Shown: positions 50,582-59,728 of the stretch, in pieces | Layout of the letters: each line of letters starts with the position of its first letter | Position numbering within the stretch: position 1 is the stretch's first letter | Notes under the pieces: generated by a model | Seen by the model: only the letters and a program-made list of their open reading frames with translations | Databases searched by the model: none | Told to the model about the DNA's origin: nothing | Source of the DNA: Bifidobacterium canis | GTDB taxonomy: Bacteria; Actinomycetota; Actinomycetes; Actinomycetales; Bifidobacteriaceae | Reading direction: 5' to 3' | Assembly: GCF_009727065.1 (NCBI RefSeq) | Contig: NZ_WNLP01000001.1 | Coordinates: forward strand, 186,001-250,000 | DNA: 64,000 bases | Made by a program: the position numbers and the translations under genes

Positions 50582-50596
50582 ACACGGTAACCGTGT
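50582..50596. promoter_or_regulatory. Palindrome upstream of the DUF4193 gene
   Basis: ACACGGT-A-ACCGTGT, 7-bp perfect arms, 29 bp before the ATG at 50625. It could be an operator controlling the DUF4193-dut pair, or a short RNA hairpin. Confidence 0.45.
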
Positions 50597-50624
50597 GACA
50601 CATTCAACTTCGAAAGGGATCGCA

Positions 50625-50918
50625 ATGGCACAGGATTATGATTCCCCACGCAATAAAGACGAAGACGAAGAGTCGCTGCAGGCATTGGGAAAGAACTCGC
50701 AGAACTCGTCGAACGACATGGACGATGATGAGAACGCCATCGCCGAGGATTACGAGCTGCCGGGTGCTGATCTGAGCAACGAAGACGCTTCCGTCACCGT
50801 GATTCCGATGCAGGGCGACGAATTCATCTGCTCCGAATGCTTCCTCGTCAAGCATCGCAGCCAGTTGGCATACACGACGCCTGACGGTCAGCCGGTGTGC
50901 AAGGAATGCGCCGCCTGA
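50625..50918 (+). CDS. DUF4193 family protein with zinc-ribbon C-terminus
   Basis: A 97-aa protein. The N-terminal 60 residues are acidic and Asn/Ser-rich. The C-terminus has two Cys pairs (CSEC and CKEC, 27 residues apart) typical of a small zinc ribbon. It starts at ATG 50625 after AAAGGG. DUF4193 genes are conserved in Actinobacteria next to dut, as here. The function is unknown. Its TGA overlaps the dut ATG. Confidence 0.85.
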   Translation: MAQDYDSPRNKDEDEESLQALGKNSQNSSNDMDDDENAIAEDYELPGADLSNEDASVTVIPMQGDEFICSECFLVKHRSQLAYTTPDGQPVCKECAA

Positions 50919-51385
50919 TGTTCGACGAAGCATACACCGAGCCGGAATCCACCGAAGTGCTGGTGGCCGCCGTCGACCCGGAACATCCGGTCGAATTGCG
51001 TTACATGCACGCGGGCGACGCCGGTGCGGATCTTCAGACGAGCGAACATGTGGAGCTCAAGCCGTTCGAACGGGCTCTCGTGCCCACCGGCGTGCGCATC
51101 GCATTGCCTGCCGGCTATGTGGCGTTCGTGCACCCGCGTTCGGGACTCGCAGTCAAGCAGGGCGTGACGGTGCTCAATGCGCCCGGCACAATCGACGCAG
51201 GGTATCGTGGCGAAATCAAAGTGCCGCTGATCAACCTTGACCCTGAGCACACGGTCGTGTTTGAACCAGGAGATCGCATCGCGCAGCTGGTGATCCAGCG
51301 CTATGTCGAAGCGAAGTTCATTCCGGCCGACATTCTGCCGGGATCCGACCGCGCGGAACGTGGTTTCGGTTCCAGCGGCCTGTGA
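50918..51385 (+). CDS. dut: dUTP diphosphatase
   Basis: A 155-aa trimeric dUTPase hydrolysing dUTP to dUMP and keeping uracil out of DNA. The motifs appear in order: AGDAGADLQTS, HPRSGLAVK, VLNAPGTIDAGYRGEI, EPGDRIAQLVIQRY and the C-terminal RGFGSSGL. The ATG at 50918 overlaps the DUF4193 stop (ATGA arrangement), suggesting coupled translation. Confidence 0.96.
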   Translation: MFDEAYTEPESTEVLVAAVDPEHPVELRYMHAGDAGADLQTSEHVELKPFERALVPTGVRIALPAGYVAFVHPRSGLAVKQGVTVLNAPGTIDAGYRGEIKVPLINLDPEHTVVFEPGDRIAQLVIQRYVEAKFIPADILPGSDRAERGFGSSGL

Positions 51386-51396
51386 TGTGCCGCAAT

Positions 51397-51442
51397 CGTC
51401 AGGCATTCGTGTGACTCGATTGAGCTACGCGAATGCCTGACG
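51397..51442 (+). terminator. Hairpin after dut
   Basis: A 13-bp perfect stem (51397-51409 with 51430-51442) with a 20-nt loop, just after the dut stop. It has no T-tail. Confidence 0.6.
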
Positions 51443-51528
51443 TGCATATTGCGCGCAAAACGACTAACGTCGGATAGCATTGAAGACAGTTGTGAGATGA
51501 TTGTCGATGAACGAGGGTGGAGGTAGCC

Positions 51529-53868
51529 ATGAGCGAGCATGACGAAGATCTGCATCCGGCGAACATGCTGGGTTGCGAGATAAGCACGAATCCACTCGAC
51601 CCGCTTGAGCCGATTCTGGCCATGTGCCGTCAGCATCATCCTGACGAAGACATGGAAATACTGTCGCGCGCCTACACACGTGCCACGATCCAGCACGCCA
51701 CGCAGCGACGCAAATCCGGCGAACCATACATCATCCACCCGCTTGCGGTTGCACAGATTCTAGCCGATCTCGGCATGGGGCCGGTTGTTGTGGCAGCTGG
51801 ATTGTTGCATGACACGGTGGAAGACACCGACTACACGCTCGACCAGTGTCGCGCGGAATTCGGAGACACGGTGGCGGGACTCGTCGATGGCGTCACCAAA
51901 CTGACGAAGATGGACTACGGTGATTCCGCACAGGCGGAAACCATTCGTAAAATGGTTGTCGCAATGAGCCGCGACGTGCGCGTGCTCGTCGTCAAACTCG
52001 CGGACCGCGTGCACAATGCACGCACCTGGCGCTATGTCAAACCTGCCAGTGCGCAGAAAAAGGCGCGTGAAACCCTTGACGTGTATGCGCCGTTGGCCAA
52101 CCGTCTGGGCATGAACGCCATCAAAACCGAGCTCGAAGAGCTGAGCTTCAAAGTACTCTACCCGAAGATCTACAACGAGATCGTCGTGCTTGTGCAGCGT
52201 CGTGCCGGCCAGCGAGACGTGTATTTGAAGCAGATCATCGAAGAGATCAACGAAGACCTCGCCGACGCGCACATCGACGCATATGTGACGGGGCGTCCGA
52301 AAGACTACTTCTCGATTTACCAGAAGATGATCGTGCGCGGGCACGATTTCTCCGACATCTACGATTTGGTGGGCGTGCGCATCATCGTCGACACGATTCG
52401 CGACTGCTATGCCGTGCTCGGTGCCGTGCATGCGCGTTGGAGCCCGGTTCCGGGGCGCTTCAAAGACTACATCGCCATGCCCAAGCTCAACATGTATCAG
52501 AGCCTCCACACCACGGTCATGGGGCCGGGCGGTAAGCCGGTGGAGATTCAGATTCGCACATGGGACATGCACAGGCGTGCAGAATTCGGCATCGCCGCAC
52601 ACTGGAAATACAAGGAGAACGGTCAGGCCGGCCGCGCGTTGAGCGCGCCCGATAAATCCGATCTCAAACGTGGTGACAAGCATCTGGACGAGCAGAACAA
52701 TCTGCAGTGGATCCAGCAGCTCGCCGATTGGACGAGTGAGACTCCGGATTCCACCGAGTTCCTGGGTTCCCTCAAAGAGGATTTGGGGTCGTCCGAGGTG
52801 TATGTGTTCACGCCGAAGGGCAAGATCGTCTCGCTTCCGGCTGATGCCACGCCGGTCGATTTCGCATATGGTGTGCATACCGAGGTCGGTCACCGTACGA
52901 TGGGCGCGCGCGTCAACGGGCGACTCGTGCCGCTCGACACGAAGTTGGAGAACGGCGACACCGTTGAGATTCTGACGAGTAAATCCGACACGGCCGGTCC
53001 GTCGCGCGACTGGCTGAGTTTCGTCAAGAGTCCGAAGGCACGCAACAAGATCCGCCAATGGTTCAGCAAGGAGCGTCGCTCCGAATCGATTGACGAGGGG
53101 CGTGACGAGCTGACCCGCGCCATGCGCAAGAGGAACCTGCCGGTGAGCACGCTGATCACACCGGAAGCATTGGTGGGCGTGGCCGACGATTTGAATCTGC
53201 CGAATGCCGATGCCGTGTTTGCAGCCATTGGCGAAGGTCAGGTTTCGACGCAGAACGTCATCACGCATCTGGTCAAAGATGCTGGAAGCAACGAGGTGGC
53301 GGAAGAAGCCGAGCAGGAACTGCTGCCGTTGAGACCGGCGCAGGTGGCGACGAAGACGAAGAGCAATTCGCCGGGCATTGCCGTCAAGGGCGTCAGTGGC
53401 GTGTGGGTGAAACTCGCGCATTGCTGCATGCCGGTGCCGGGAGACAACATTGTCGGGTTCATCACACGCAACGAAGGCGTGTCGGTGCATCGCGTGGATT
53501 GCGTCAACATGATCAATCTCAAGAAGCGTGAGCCGGAACGCGTCGTCGAAGTGGAGTGGACGAGCAGCAAGGGCCTGTTCATGGTCAAGATCCAAGTCGA
53601 GGCTCTGGATCGTCCACACCTGCTCAGCGATGTGACCCGCGTGCTCTCCGATCATGGCGTCAACATTCTCTCCGGTACGATCGCCACTGGCTCCGACCGT
53701 GTGGCCACCAGCCAGTTCAGCTTCGAAATGGCGGATCCGGGGCATCTGAACACATTGCTGTCGGCTATTCGTAAAATCGATGGCGTGTTCGACGTCTACC
53801 GCATCACCGGCGCGAAGGATTCCTCGGAACCACGTATGCGCAAGATGCGTGACCGCTATCAGGAGTAA
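51529..53868 (+). CDS. rel: Bifunctional (p)ppGpp synthetase/hydrolase
   Basis: A 779-aa Rel/RelA-SpoT protein controlling the stringent response. The HD hydrolase domain has PYIIHPLAVAQILADLG and AAGLLHDTVED. The synthetase domain has YQSLHTTVMGPGG and RTWDMHRRAEFGIAAHWKYK. TGS (EVYVFTPKGKIVSLP) and a C-terminal ACT domain with VNILSGTIATG follow. It starts at ATG 51529 behind GGTGGAGG. Both activities are expected from the intact HD motif. A terminator ends the gene. Confidence 0.96.
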   Translation: MSEHDEDLHPANMLGCEISTNPLDPLEPILAMCRQHHPDEDMEILSRAYTRATIQHATQRRKSGEPYIIHPLAVAQILADLGMGPVVVAAGLLHDTVEDTDYTLDQCRAEFGDTVAGLVDGVTKLTKMDYGDSAQAETIRKMVVAMSRDVRVLVVKLADRVHNARTWRYVKPASAQKKARETLDVYAPLANRLGMNAIKTELEELSFKVLYPKIYNEIVVLVQRRAGQRDVYLKQIIEEINEDLADAHIDAYVTGRPKDYFSIYQKMIVRGHDFSDIYDLVGVRIIVDTIRDCYAVLGAVHARWSPVPGRFKDYIAMPKLNMYQSLHTTVMGPGGKPVEIQIRTWDMHRRAEFGIAAHWKYKENGQAGRALSAPDKSDLKRGDKHLDEQNNLQWIQQLADWTSETPDSTEFLGSLKEDLGSSEVYVFTPKGKIVSLPADATPVDFAYGVHTEVGHRTMGARVNGRLVPLDTKLENGDTVEILTSKSDTAGPSRDWLSFVKSPKARNKIRQWFSKERRSESIDEGRDELTRAMRKRNLPVSTLITPEALVGVADDLNLPNADAVFAAIGEGQVSTQNVITHLVKDAGSNEVAEEAEQELLPLRPAQVATKTKSNSPGIAVKGVSGVWVKLAHCCMPVPGDNIVGFITRNEGVSVHRVDCVNMINLKKREPERVVEVEWTSSKGLFMVKIQVEALDRPHLLSDVTRVLSDHGVNILSGTIATGSDRVATSQFSFEMADPGHLNTLLSAIRKIDGVFDVYRITGAKDSSEPRMRKMRDRYQE

Positions 53869-53919
53869 CAATCAATTTATGTATGTGCCTATCTTCAAGT
53901 AATTGGTGATAGGCATACG

Positions 53920-53955
53920 AAGGGGTCTCGGTATTTGCCGAGACCCCTTATTGTT
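53920..53955. terminator. Bidirectional terminator between rel and ppiB
   Basis: A 12-bp perfect stem (AAGGGGTCTCGG with CCGAGACCCCTT, 53920-53931 and 53938-53949) followed by ATTGTTG. A weaker imperfect stem precedes it at about 53881-53919. Confidence 0.88.
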
Positions 53956-53972
53956 GTTGCGACTGGGAAATC

Positions 53973-54512
53973 TTACTTGACGATTTCGATGCCCTCGATC
54001 ATCACAGGTTCGAGCGGGCGATCTTGCGGATCGGTCGGCACGGCGTCGATCGCGGCAACGACGGCACGCGAAGATTCGTCGGCGACCTCACCGAAAATCG
54101 TGTGATGGCCGTTGAGCCACGGCGTCGGCACGGTGGTGATGAAGAACTGCGAACCGTTGGTGCCATGGATCTGGCCGTCGGCGCCACGACGCAGGCCGGC
54201 ATTCGCCATTGCGAGCAGGTATGGCTTGTCGAACTTGAGCGTCGGATCGATCTCGTCATCGAAATCGTAGCCCGGGCCGCCAGTGCCGGTGCCGAGCGGG
54301 CAACCGCCCTGAATCATGAAGTCCTTGATGATGCGGTGGAAGGTCAGGCCGTCATAGAAAGCCTCATGGGAAGGCTTGCCGGTGAACGGGTCGGTCCACT
54401 CCTTCTCGCCGGTAGCCAGGCCGAGGAAGTTCTCGACGGTCTTCGGCGCCTTGTCGTCGAACATGTTGATCTTGATGTCACCTTCGGAGGTGTGCATGAT
54501 GATAGTAGTCAT
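53973..54512 (-). CDS. ppiB: Cyclophilin-type peptidyl-prolyl isomerase
   Basis: A 179-aa cytosolic cyclophilin without a signal peptide. The catalytic core is [13 protein letters not shown] (Arg is the catalytic residue), followed by [16 protein letters not shown] and [12 protein letters not shown]. The ATG at 54512 was chosen; the GTG at 54521 three codons upstream is possible. It converges on rel. Confidence 0.95.
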   Translation of the reverse strand: MTTIIMHTSEGDIKINMFDDKAPKTVENFLGLATGEKEWTDPFTGKPSHEAFYDGLTFHRIIKDFMIQGGCPLGTGTGGPGYDFDDEIDPTLKFDKPYLLAMANAGLRRGADGQIHGTNGSQFFITTVPTPWLNGHHTIFGEVADESSRAVVAAIDAVPTDPQDRPLEPVMIEGIEIVK

Positions 54513-54609
54513 ACCTGCCACGCTAGCATATCGTCACGCACAACTCTCCATCCATTCCCACAGCGCATATCAGTTCGCTGCGTTTCAATCATCGTTGATT
54601 GAGATGTGA

Positions 54610-55028
54610 TTATGTCTCATAGAAATTGCTGGTGTAAAGCTCTACGTATTCGGAAGGTGTGAGAATTCGTATATGCTGAACATGGACATCTAGAAAATCC
54701 TTGTCTCCCGTGACAAAATGTCAGCGCTTCCGATGATGGCCGAATACAGCACTGGATAATCCATGGGGTCGCGAATCTCAAAGAGAGTTGTATCCATGGT
54801 TATGGGAGTGTTAATCGTCTCAAAATCCAGTTCTTGGAATAGATCATCGAGCGCCGGGAGTCGTGTCGGCCATTTGCGAGACACAACCTCACGGGCTTCG
54901 TCAATCACATACGTGGAAAGCAGCAGACGATTGCCTCTGGATGACGCGAACTCAATCGTTCTAGTCAACGTCGCCGAATGAAAAATAAGTGCTGAAAGAA
55001 GCACGTTGGTGTCGAGCATCACTCGCAT
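54610..55028 (-). CDS. PIN-domain toxin of a VapBC-like module, one frameshift as sequenced
   Basis: A PIN-domain ribonuclease toxin. The first 112 residues (MRVMLDTNVLLSALI, later IRDPMDYPVL) are read in frame, then the frame is lost in the A-run 54715-54718 (T-run on the coding strand). Restoring one base gives FVTGDKDFLD, the last metal-binding motif, and a 139-aa protein ending FYET. Its ATG overlaps the antitoxin 3' end by 10 bp. The toxin type resembles the COG1569 group. Confidence 0.85.
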
Positions 55029-55309
55029 GGTGTTTTACTCTCGTGTGATTTATCTGCGCGCATGTCACGGATAAGGTCGACCACATCATCCAAATCATTG
55101 ATTCCAGCTTCTTGCGCTGCTCCATCAAACGCCAACTGAGCCTTATGAAAGGCCTCGAGATTGGAACTGCGCAATGAGATGGTGCCATCGTTTTCCTGCA
55201 CGAAGAGCACTTTGTCGCCTTCGTGCACGCCGATTGCTTTACGAATGCTGACGGGGATGGTGATTTGCCCTTTTGAAGTTATTTTGGCCATATCGAGTAC
55301 CGTAGTCAT
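55019..55309 (-). CDS. AbrB/MazE-type antitoxin of the VapBC-like module
   Basis: A 96-aa antitoxin. The N-terminal SpoVT-AbrB DNA-binding fold (KITSKGQITIPVSIRKAIG) is followed by an acidic C-terminal tail that would wrap the PIN toxin. The start ATG 55309 has AAGGAG with a 6-nt spacer. It precedes and overlaps the toxin gene, the normal antitoxin-toxin order. Confidence 0.9.
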   Translation of the reverse strand: MTTVLDMAKITSKGQITIPVSIRKAIGVHEGDKVLFVQENDGTISLRSSNLEAFHKAQLAFDGAAQEAGINDLDDVVDLIRDMRADKSHESKTPCE

Positions 55310-55321
55310 TGCAGTCTCCTT

Positions 55322-55352
55322 ACAAGTAAGAAATTCCTTACTTGTTATTATA
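55322..55352 (-). promoter_or_regulatory. Promoter and operator of the toxin-antitoxin operon
   Basis: Minus-strand TATAAT lies at 55347-55352. Directly downstream is a 9-6-9 inverted repeat, ACAAGTAAG (55322-55330) with CTTACTTGT (55337-55345), covering the expected start site. This fits autorepression by the AbrB-type antitoxin. No clear -35 is seen. Confidence 0.6.
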
Positions 55353-55399
55353 AGGCAATCTTTAAAGGTGACACGATCCTTTCCGCTGAAATTGATGAT

Positions 55400-56212
55400 T
55401 TACATGATACGGAAGTGGCGGAGCGCCTTGGCGATGCCGTCGTCATCGACATCGGCGGTCACATAGTCGGCGGCGGCCTTCGTCTGCGGCGTTGCATTGC
55501 CCATGGCCACACCGATGCCCGCATACTCCAACATGTCGATGTCGTTGCCGCCGTCGCCGAACGCGATCGACTGCTCGCGCTGCAGTCCGTAATGTTGCAG
55601 CATATGTTCCATGCCGCGGTTCTTGCCGCCGTCGCCGACGATCAGATCCACGAAATCCGGGTGCCAACGAACACCGCGTACATTCCGGCACAGCGAGGTC
55701 AGCTCATCTTGTGTTCGCTGATCGATATACGGGCTGATCTGATAGATGGCTGCGTCGCGCGTACGCGGGTCGGCGAAATCGATGCGCGGAGCCGTTTTGC
55801 CGAGTGATGCCCACATAGTGCGCAATGTGGGCGAGTCATGGTTGAAATAACTGTAATCAGCCTCACTGAACGCGGCGCTCACATCGGGGTGTGCGTCAAG
55901 CCAGTCGAGAATAATATGCACGTCGTCGGGGGAGATCGGGTTCCTTGCGATGATTCCGTCGTCGTTCCAGCAGTATTGCCCGTTGGCGCCGACGATGCCA
56001 TCGAAGTGTAGCGGCAGTTTGTTCAGCACGACGCCCATCTGGCTCGGCGCGCGCCCGGTGCAGATGAACAACAGCACACCGCGTTCGCGCAGTTCCTGCA
56101 ATGCGCGAACGGTGGAAGAGGGAACCTCGTGCGAGGTGAAACTCGTCAACGTGCCGTCGATGTCGAAGAACGCGGCGCGAATATTCGCGTCCGCAACAAT
56201 CTCATGTGCCAT
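55400..56212 (-). CDS. HAD-superfamily hydrolase (Cof-like phosphatase)
   Basis: A 270-aa HAD IIB phosphatase. Motif I is FFDIDGTLT, motif II ICTGR, motif III a Lys in VGDGGKNRG, and motif IV AFGDGGNDIDML. Cof-type enzymes dephosphorylate sugar phosphates or nucleotides such as FMN precursors; the substrate is not evident here. There is no signal peptide. Confidence 0.9.
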   Translation of the reverse strand: MAHEIVADANIRAAFFDIDGTLTSFTSHEVPSSTVRALQELRERGVLLFICTGRAPSQMGVVLNKLPLHFDGIVGANGQYCWNDDGIIARNPISPDDVHIILDWLDAHPDVSAAFSEADYSYFNHDSPTLRTMWASLGKTAPRIDFADPRTRDAAIYQISPYIDQRTQDELTSLCRNVRGVRWHPDFVDLIVGDGGKNRGMEHMLQHYGLQREQSIAFGDGGNDIDMLEYAGIGVAMGNATPQTKAAADYVTADVDDDGIAKALRHFRIM

Positions 56213-56376
56213 AGAGCCAGTCTACAAGCCGGATTGAGAAGAGCCTATAAGCAGATCCGATAACGACACGCGTGCCATCGCGCCGAGCATGCCGTATTCT
56301 AAGACCCGTTGCCAGAAAGAACCTGAACAATTCATGACAATGTTCTTGAAGACGAAAGAGGAAGAAGAGAATAAGC

Positions 56377-57375
56377 ATGACTTCGAACAACACGCAGCCA
56401 ATACTGTCGGATCCGGAAGAGCCAGTGCGCGTCAACCATACCGCGCGCAACATCATCATCGCCGTCGTGGTCGTGGTGGCCATCATCATCGGCGCGGTGT
56501 TTGGCTATCGCGCCATGCACAAAGACAACGCCGCCCCGAAAGGATCGGAGACGAACCCGGTGGTCATCGGCGTAGTCGGCGCCACCGACCCGCAGTGGGT
56601 GGAATTCACCAAGCAGGCCAAAGCACAGGGTATCTACGTGCAGATCAAGGATTTCCAAGACTACACGTCTGAGAACCCGGCACTCGCCGAGGGAAGCCTT
56701 GACATGAACGAGTTCCAGCACCTGCTCTACCTCGCCAACTACAACGTGCAGAACAAGCAGAACCTGCAGCCGCTCGGCGGCGTGGCGGTCTACCCACTCG
56801 GCGTCTATTCGGCGTTCGAGAACGGCAAGCCGAAATACACGAGCATTTCTGATCTGCCGGCCGGTTCCACCGTCGCCATCCCGAACGACGAGACCAACCA
56901 GGCGCGCGCCATCGGCGTGCTCAAGGCGGCCGGCGTGGTGACGCTCAAGGGCGATTGGACGGCGTTCACGATTCCGCAGGACATCGACACTGCGAAGTCG
57001 AAGGTCAAGGTGGTTCCGATGAAAGCCGAGCAGATCTCCAACACGCTCAAGGCGGGCGGCGATGACCTGTCGGCAGGCGTCGTCAATAACGACTACGTGG
57101 CCGACGCGGGTCTCAAGCCGACCGACGCGATCTACCAGGACGACGCGAAATCCGAGGAATCCCGCCCGTACATCAACATCTTCGCCGTGCGCGCCGATGA
57201 CGTGAACAACGAAGTGTACAAGAAGTGCGTGCAGATCTTCCAGTCGAAGTCCGTGCTCGACAAGCTGCAGGAGAACTCCGGTGGCACCGCCGTGCTCGCC
57301 AACGACTACACCACGCAGCAGTTGCAGAGTTACCTGAGCGACATCGAGAAAGATGTGAAAGACAGCTCGAAGTAA
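56377..57375 (+). CDS. metQ: Methionine ABC transporter substrate-binding protein, membrane-anchored
   Basis: A 332-aa NlpA/MetQ-family protein. The binding domain contains KDFQDYTSENPALAEGSLDM and FQHLLYLANYN. In place of the usual lipoprotein signal, the N-terminus has a single hydrophobic helix (NIIIAVVVVVAIIIGAVFGY, about residues 25-44) with no lipobox Cys, so it appears anchored as a type II membrane protein. It is followed by metN and metI across a hairpin. Confidence 0.88.
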   Translation: MTSNNTQPILSDPEEPVRVNHTARNIIIAVVVVVAIIIGAVFGYRAMHKDNAAPKGSETNPVVIGVVGATDPQWVEFTKQAKAQGIYVQIKDFQDYTSENPALAEGSLDMNEFQHLLYLANYNVQNKQNLQPLGGVAVYPLGVYSAFENGKPKYTSISDLPAGSTVAIPNDETNQARAIGVLKAAGVVTLKGDWTAFTIPQDIDTAKSKVKVVPMKAEQISNTLKAGGDDLSAGVVNNDYVADAGLKPTDAIYQDDAKSEESRPYINIFAVRADDVNNEVYKKCVQIFQSKSVLDKLQENSGGTAVLANDYTTQQLQSYLSDIEKDVKDSSK

Positions 57376-57383
57376 CAAAGTGG

Positions 57384-57435
57384 CGGGGCAGGCCAGAAGC
57401 TGCGCACGGCGTATGCGATCGGCCTGCCCCGTTTT
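57384..57435 (+). terminator. Terminator-like hairpin between metQ and metN
   Basis: An 11-bp perfect stem CGGGGCAGGCC / GGCCTGCCCCG (57384-57394 with 57421-57431) followed by TTTT, with a 26-nt loop. It may reduce metN-metI expression relative to metQ. Confidence 0.75.
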
Positions 57436-57590
57436 CACGCCGTCGGGTTACGCTACGATGTGCAACGGACGCGGCAACGTGCATGGCGATATGCCATGCG
57501 ATGCGAACACGTGACAAAACAAGCATGATGTTCAGCGAACAGCAGATGCTGCGCCGAACATCGTGCACAACAGCTACAGCGAGGGCGGGT

Positions 57591-58848
57591 ATGACGCAAG
57601 AGGAGAACGCCATCATCGAATTCGAACATGCCAGCAAGGTGTATTCGGGTCGTGGCAAAAACAGACGCGCGCCGTCGACGACGTGTCATTGACGATTCGC
57701 GAAGGCGATATCTATGGCATCATCGGGTATTCGGGCGCCGGCAAATCGACGCTCGTGCGCATGATCAACGCACTTGAAAACCCACGTCGGGCACGGTGAC
57801 GGTGATGGGGCAGCAGGTCTCCTCGATGAGCGAGTCGAAACTGCGTCCGGTGCGCCAGAAGATCGGCATGATCTTCCAGTCGTTCAACTTGTTCTCCACG
57901 AAGACGGTTGCGCAGAACGTCGCCTATCCGTTGCAGCTCGATCACTGGCGCAAAGATTACCAAGACAAACGCGTCAAGGAACTACTCGAGTTCGTGGGAC
58001 TCGCCGAGCATGCAAACAAATATCCGGCACAACTTTCCGGTGGCCAGAAGCAGCGCGTCGGCATCGCGCGCGCATTGGCGACGAATCCGAAGATTCTGCT
58101 CGCCGACGAAGCGACGAGCGCACTCGACCCGGAGACTACTACGGAAGTGCTCGATCTGCTCAAGAAGATCAATGAGCAGCTCGGTGTGACGATCGTGCTG
58201 ATCACGCATCAGATGAACGTCGTGCAGCAGATCGCGCACCATGTGGCGGTCATGTCAGCCGGCAGAATCGTCGAGCAGGGCACTGTCTACCGCATCTTCG
58301 CCGCGCCGCGCGAAGACGTGACCAAGCGATTCATCGCGACCGCCATCTCCGGCTTGCCGGACGAAGCGCGTGTCGCGAAGATGCATGAGGATTGGCCGGG
58401 ACGATTGGTCACCGTGATCGTGCGACAGCACGACATCACCGATCCCGTGACGAACACGCGCATCAACGCATCCGGCCAGAACATCTCGGAACTGATCTCC
58501 AAGCATCAGATCGACAGCAATCTCGTGTTCGGCGGCATCGACACCGTGCAGGGCGTGGCGATCGGCGCGATCACCTATTCGTTCGACGGTGCGGATGGCG
58601 AAGTCGATGATTTCCTCGACGAACTCGCACGAAACAGCGACATCGTAGACTTCGGCACCGCGAAGAATCCCGTTGACTACAACGAGGCTGTAGAACACGC
58701 CGGCATCGCTTCGCCGGTGGAGCTGACGGAAGAAGACGGTGCTGCGCGCGACGAGCAGGCCGAGCAAGTTGAGCAGGTGGACGATGTCGTCACGATGACG
58801 CCACGCGAGGTCGGCGTCGACGGCACTGAAAACACGGAGGAGAAGTGA
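57591..58848 (+). CDS. metN: Methionine ABC transporter ATPase, frame broken twice as sequenced
   Basis: An ATP-binding subunit with a C-terminal NIL domain that senses methionine (about residues 270-355). Two -1 shifts: the A-run 57657-57661 (restores [15 protein letters not shown]) and the C-run 57781-57783 (restores [13 protein letters not shown]). Corrected length is 419 aa. Walker A is GYSGAGKST, signature [15 protein letters not shown], Walker [14 protein letters not shown] long acidic tail (about 360-419) is unusual for MetN. It starts at ATG 57591, and its stop overlaps metI. Confidence 0.9.
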
Positions 58849-59561
58849 TGCACACATTCACATTGGAACATACGGTCACGCTTGCTTCGCGCAGTGATTG
58901 GAGTGTGTTGCGCCCTCTGCTCGGCCAGTCGATCGTGCAGACGTTGCAGATGGTGCTCATCACGATCGTCGTCGGCGGTTTCCTGGGACTCATCCTCGGC
59001 GTCATCCTCTATGGCACGCGCCCGGGCAATCTGTTCGAGAATCGGTACGTGTACCGCGTGCTCGACATTTTGGTCAATATTATTCGCCCGATCCCGTTCA
59101 TCATCTTCCTCGCAGCAATGCAGCCGCTCACGATCAAAGTGATCGGCACGTCGATCGGCACGGCTGCGGCGATCTTCCCGATGTGCGTGATGTGCACGTT
59201 CGCCACCGGCCGCTTGGTCGAGCAGAATCTCGTGCCGGTCGACCATGGCATGATCGAGGCGGCGCGCGCGATGGGTGCTTCGAAGTTCACGATCATCCGC
59301 ACCGTGCTCATTCCCGAGGCATTGGCTCCGCTGATTCTCGCGTACGCATTCCTGTTCATCGGCGTGCTCGACATGTCCGCGATGGCCGGCTACATCGGCG
59401 GCGGCGGCTTGGGTAACTTCGCCATCGCCTACGGTTACCAGAAGTTCGACCAGACGGTCACGTGGACCGCCGTGATCATCATGATCGTGCTCGTGCAGAT
59501 CGTGCAGTCGATCGCCAACGCGATCGCCAAGCATCTGCTGCGCCGCACAGTTAACAGCTGA
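58848..59561 (+). CDS. metI: Methionine ABC transporter permease
   Basis: A 237-aa permease with five to six helices. The EAA motif is MIEAARAMGASKFTIIRTVL, and IRPIPFIIFLAAMQPLT and YIGGGGLGNFAI are MetI family blocks. The ATG at 58848 overlaps the metN stop by one base. With MetQ and MetN it forms the importer. Confidence 0.92.
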   Translation: MHTFTLEHTVTLASRSDWSVLRPLLGQSIVQTLQMVLITIVVGGFLGLILGVILYGTRPGNLFENRYVYRVLDILVNIIRPIPFIIFLAAMQPLTIKVIGTSIGTAAAIFPMCVMCTFATGRLVEQNLVPVDHGMIEAARAMGASKFTIIRTVLIPEALAPLILAYAFLFIGVLDMSAMAGYIGGGGLGNFAIAYGYQKFDQTVTWTAVIIMIVLVQIVQSIANAIAKHLLRRTVNS

Positions 59562-59603
59562 GTATTCTGTAGATTTTACGTGCATATGCGCGTAAGACTC
59601 ATG

Positions 59604-59651
59604 ACATCCGCGTGACGGACACTTCGAGGGGTTTCGTCACGCGGATGTTTT
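59604..59651 (+). terminator. Terminator after metI
   Basis: A 14-bp perfect stem (59604-59617 with 59635-59648) followed by TTTCG. Confidence 0.85.
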
Positions 59652-59728
59652 CGTTTACCGGCGACTACTATCGGTAGATAGTGAACATTACTGAGTATTG
59701 CTCGTCCGAGACTGCGGCAGGAGGGAAC

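Noticed and set aside
57591-58848. Programmed ribosomal frameshifting in metN, nadE and others
   Set aside because: The sites share no slippery heptamer and lie in many unrelated genes, always missing one base.
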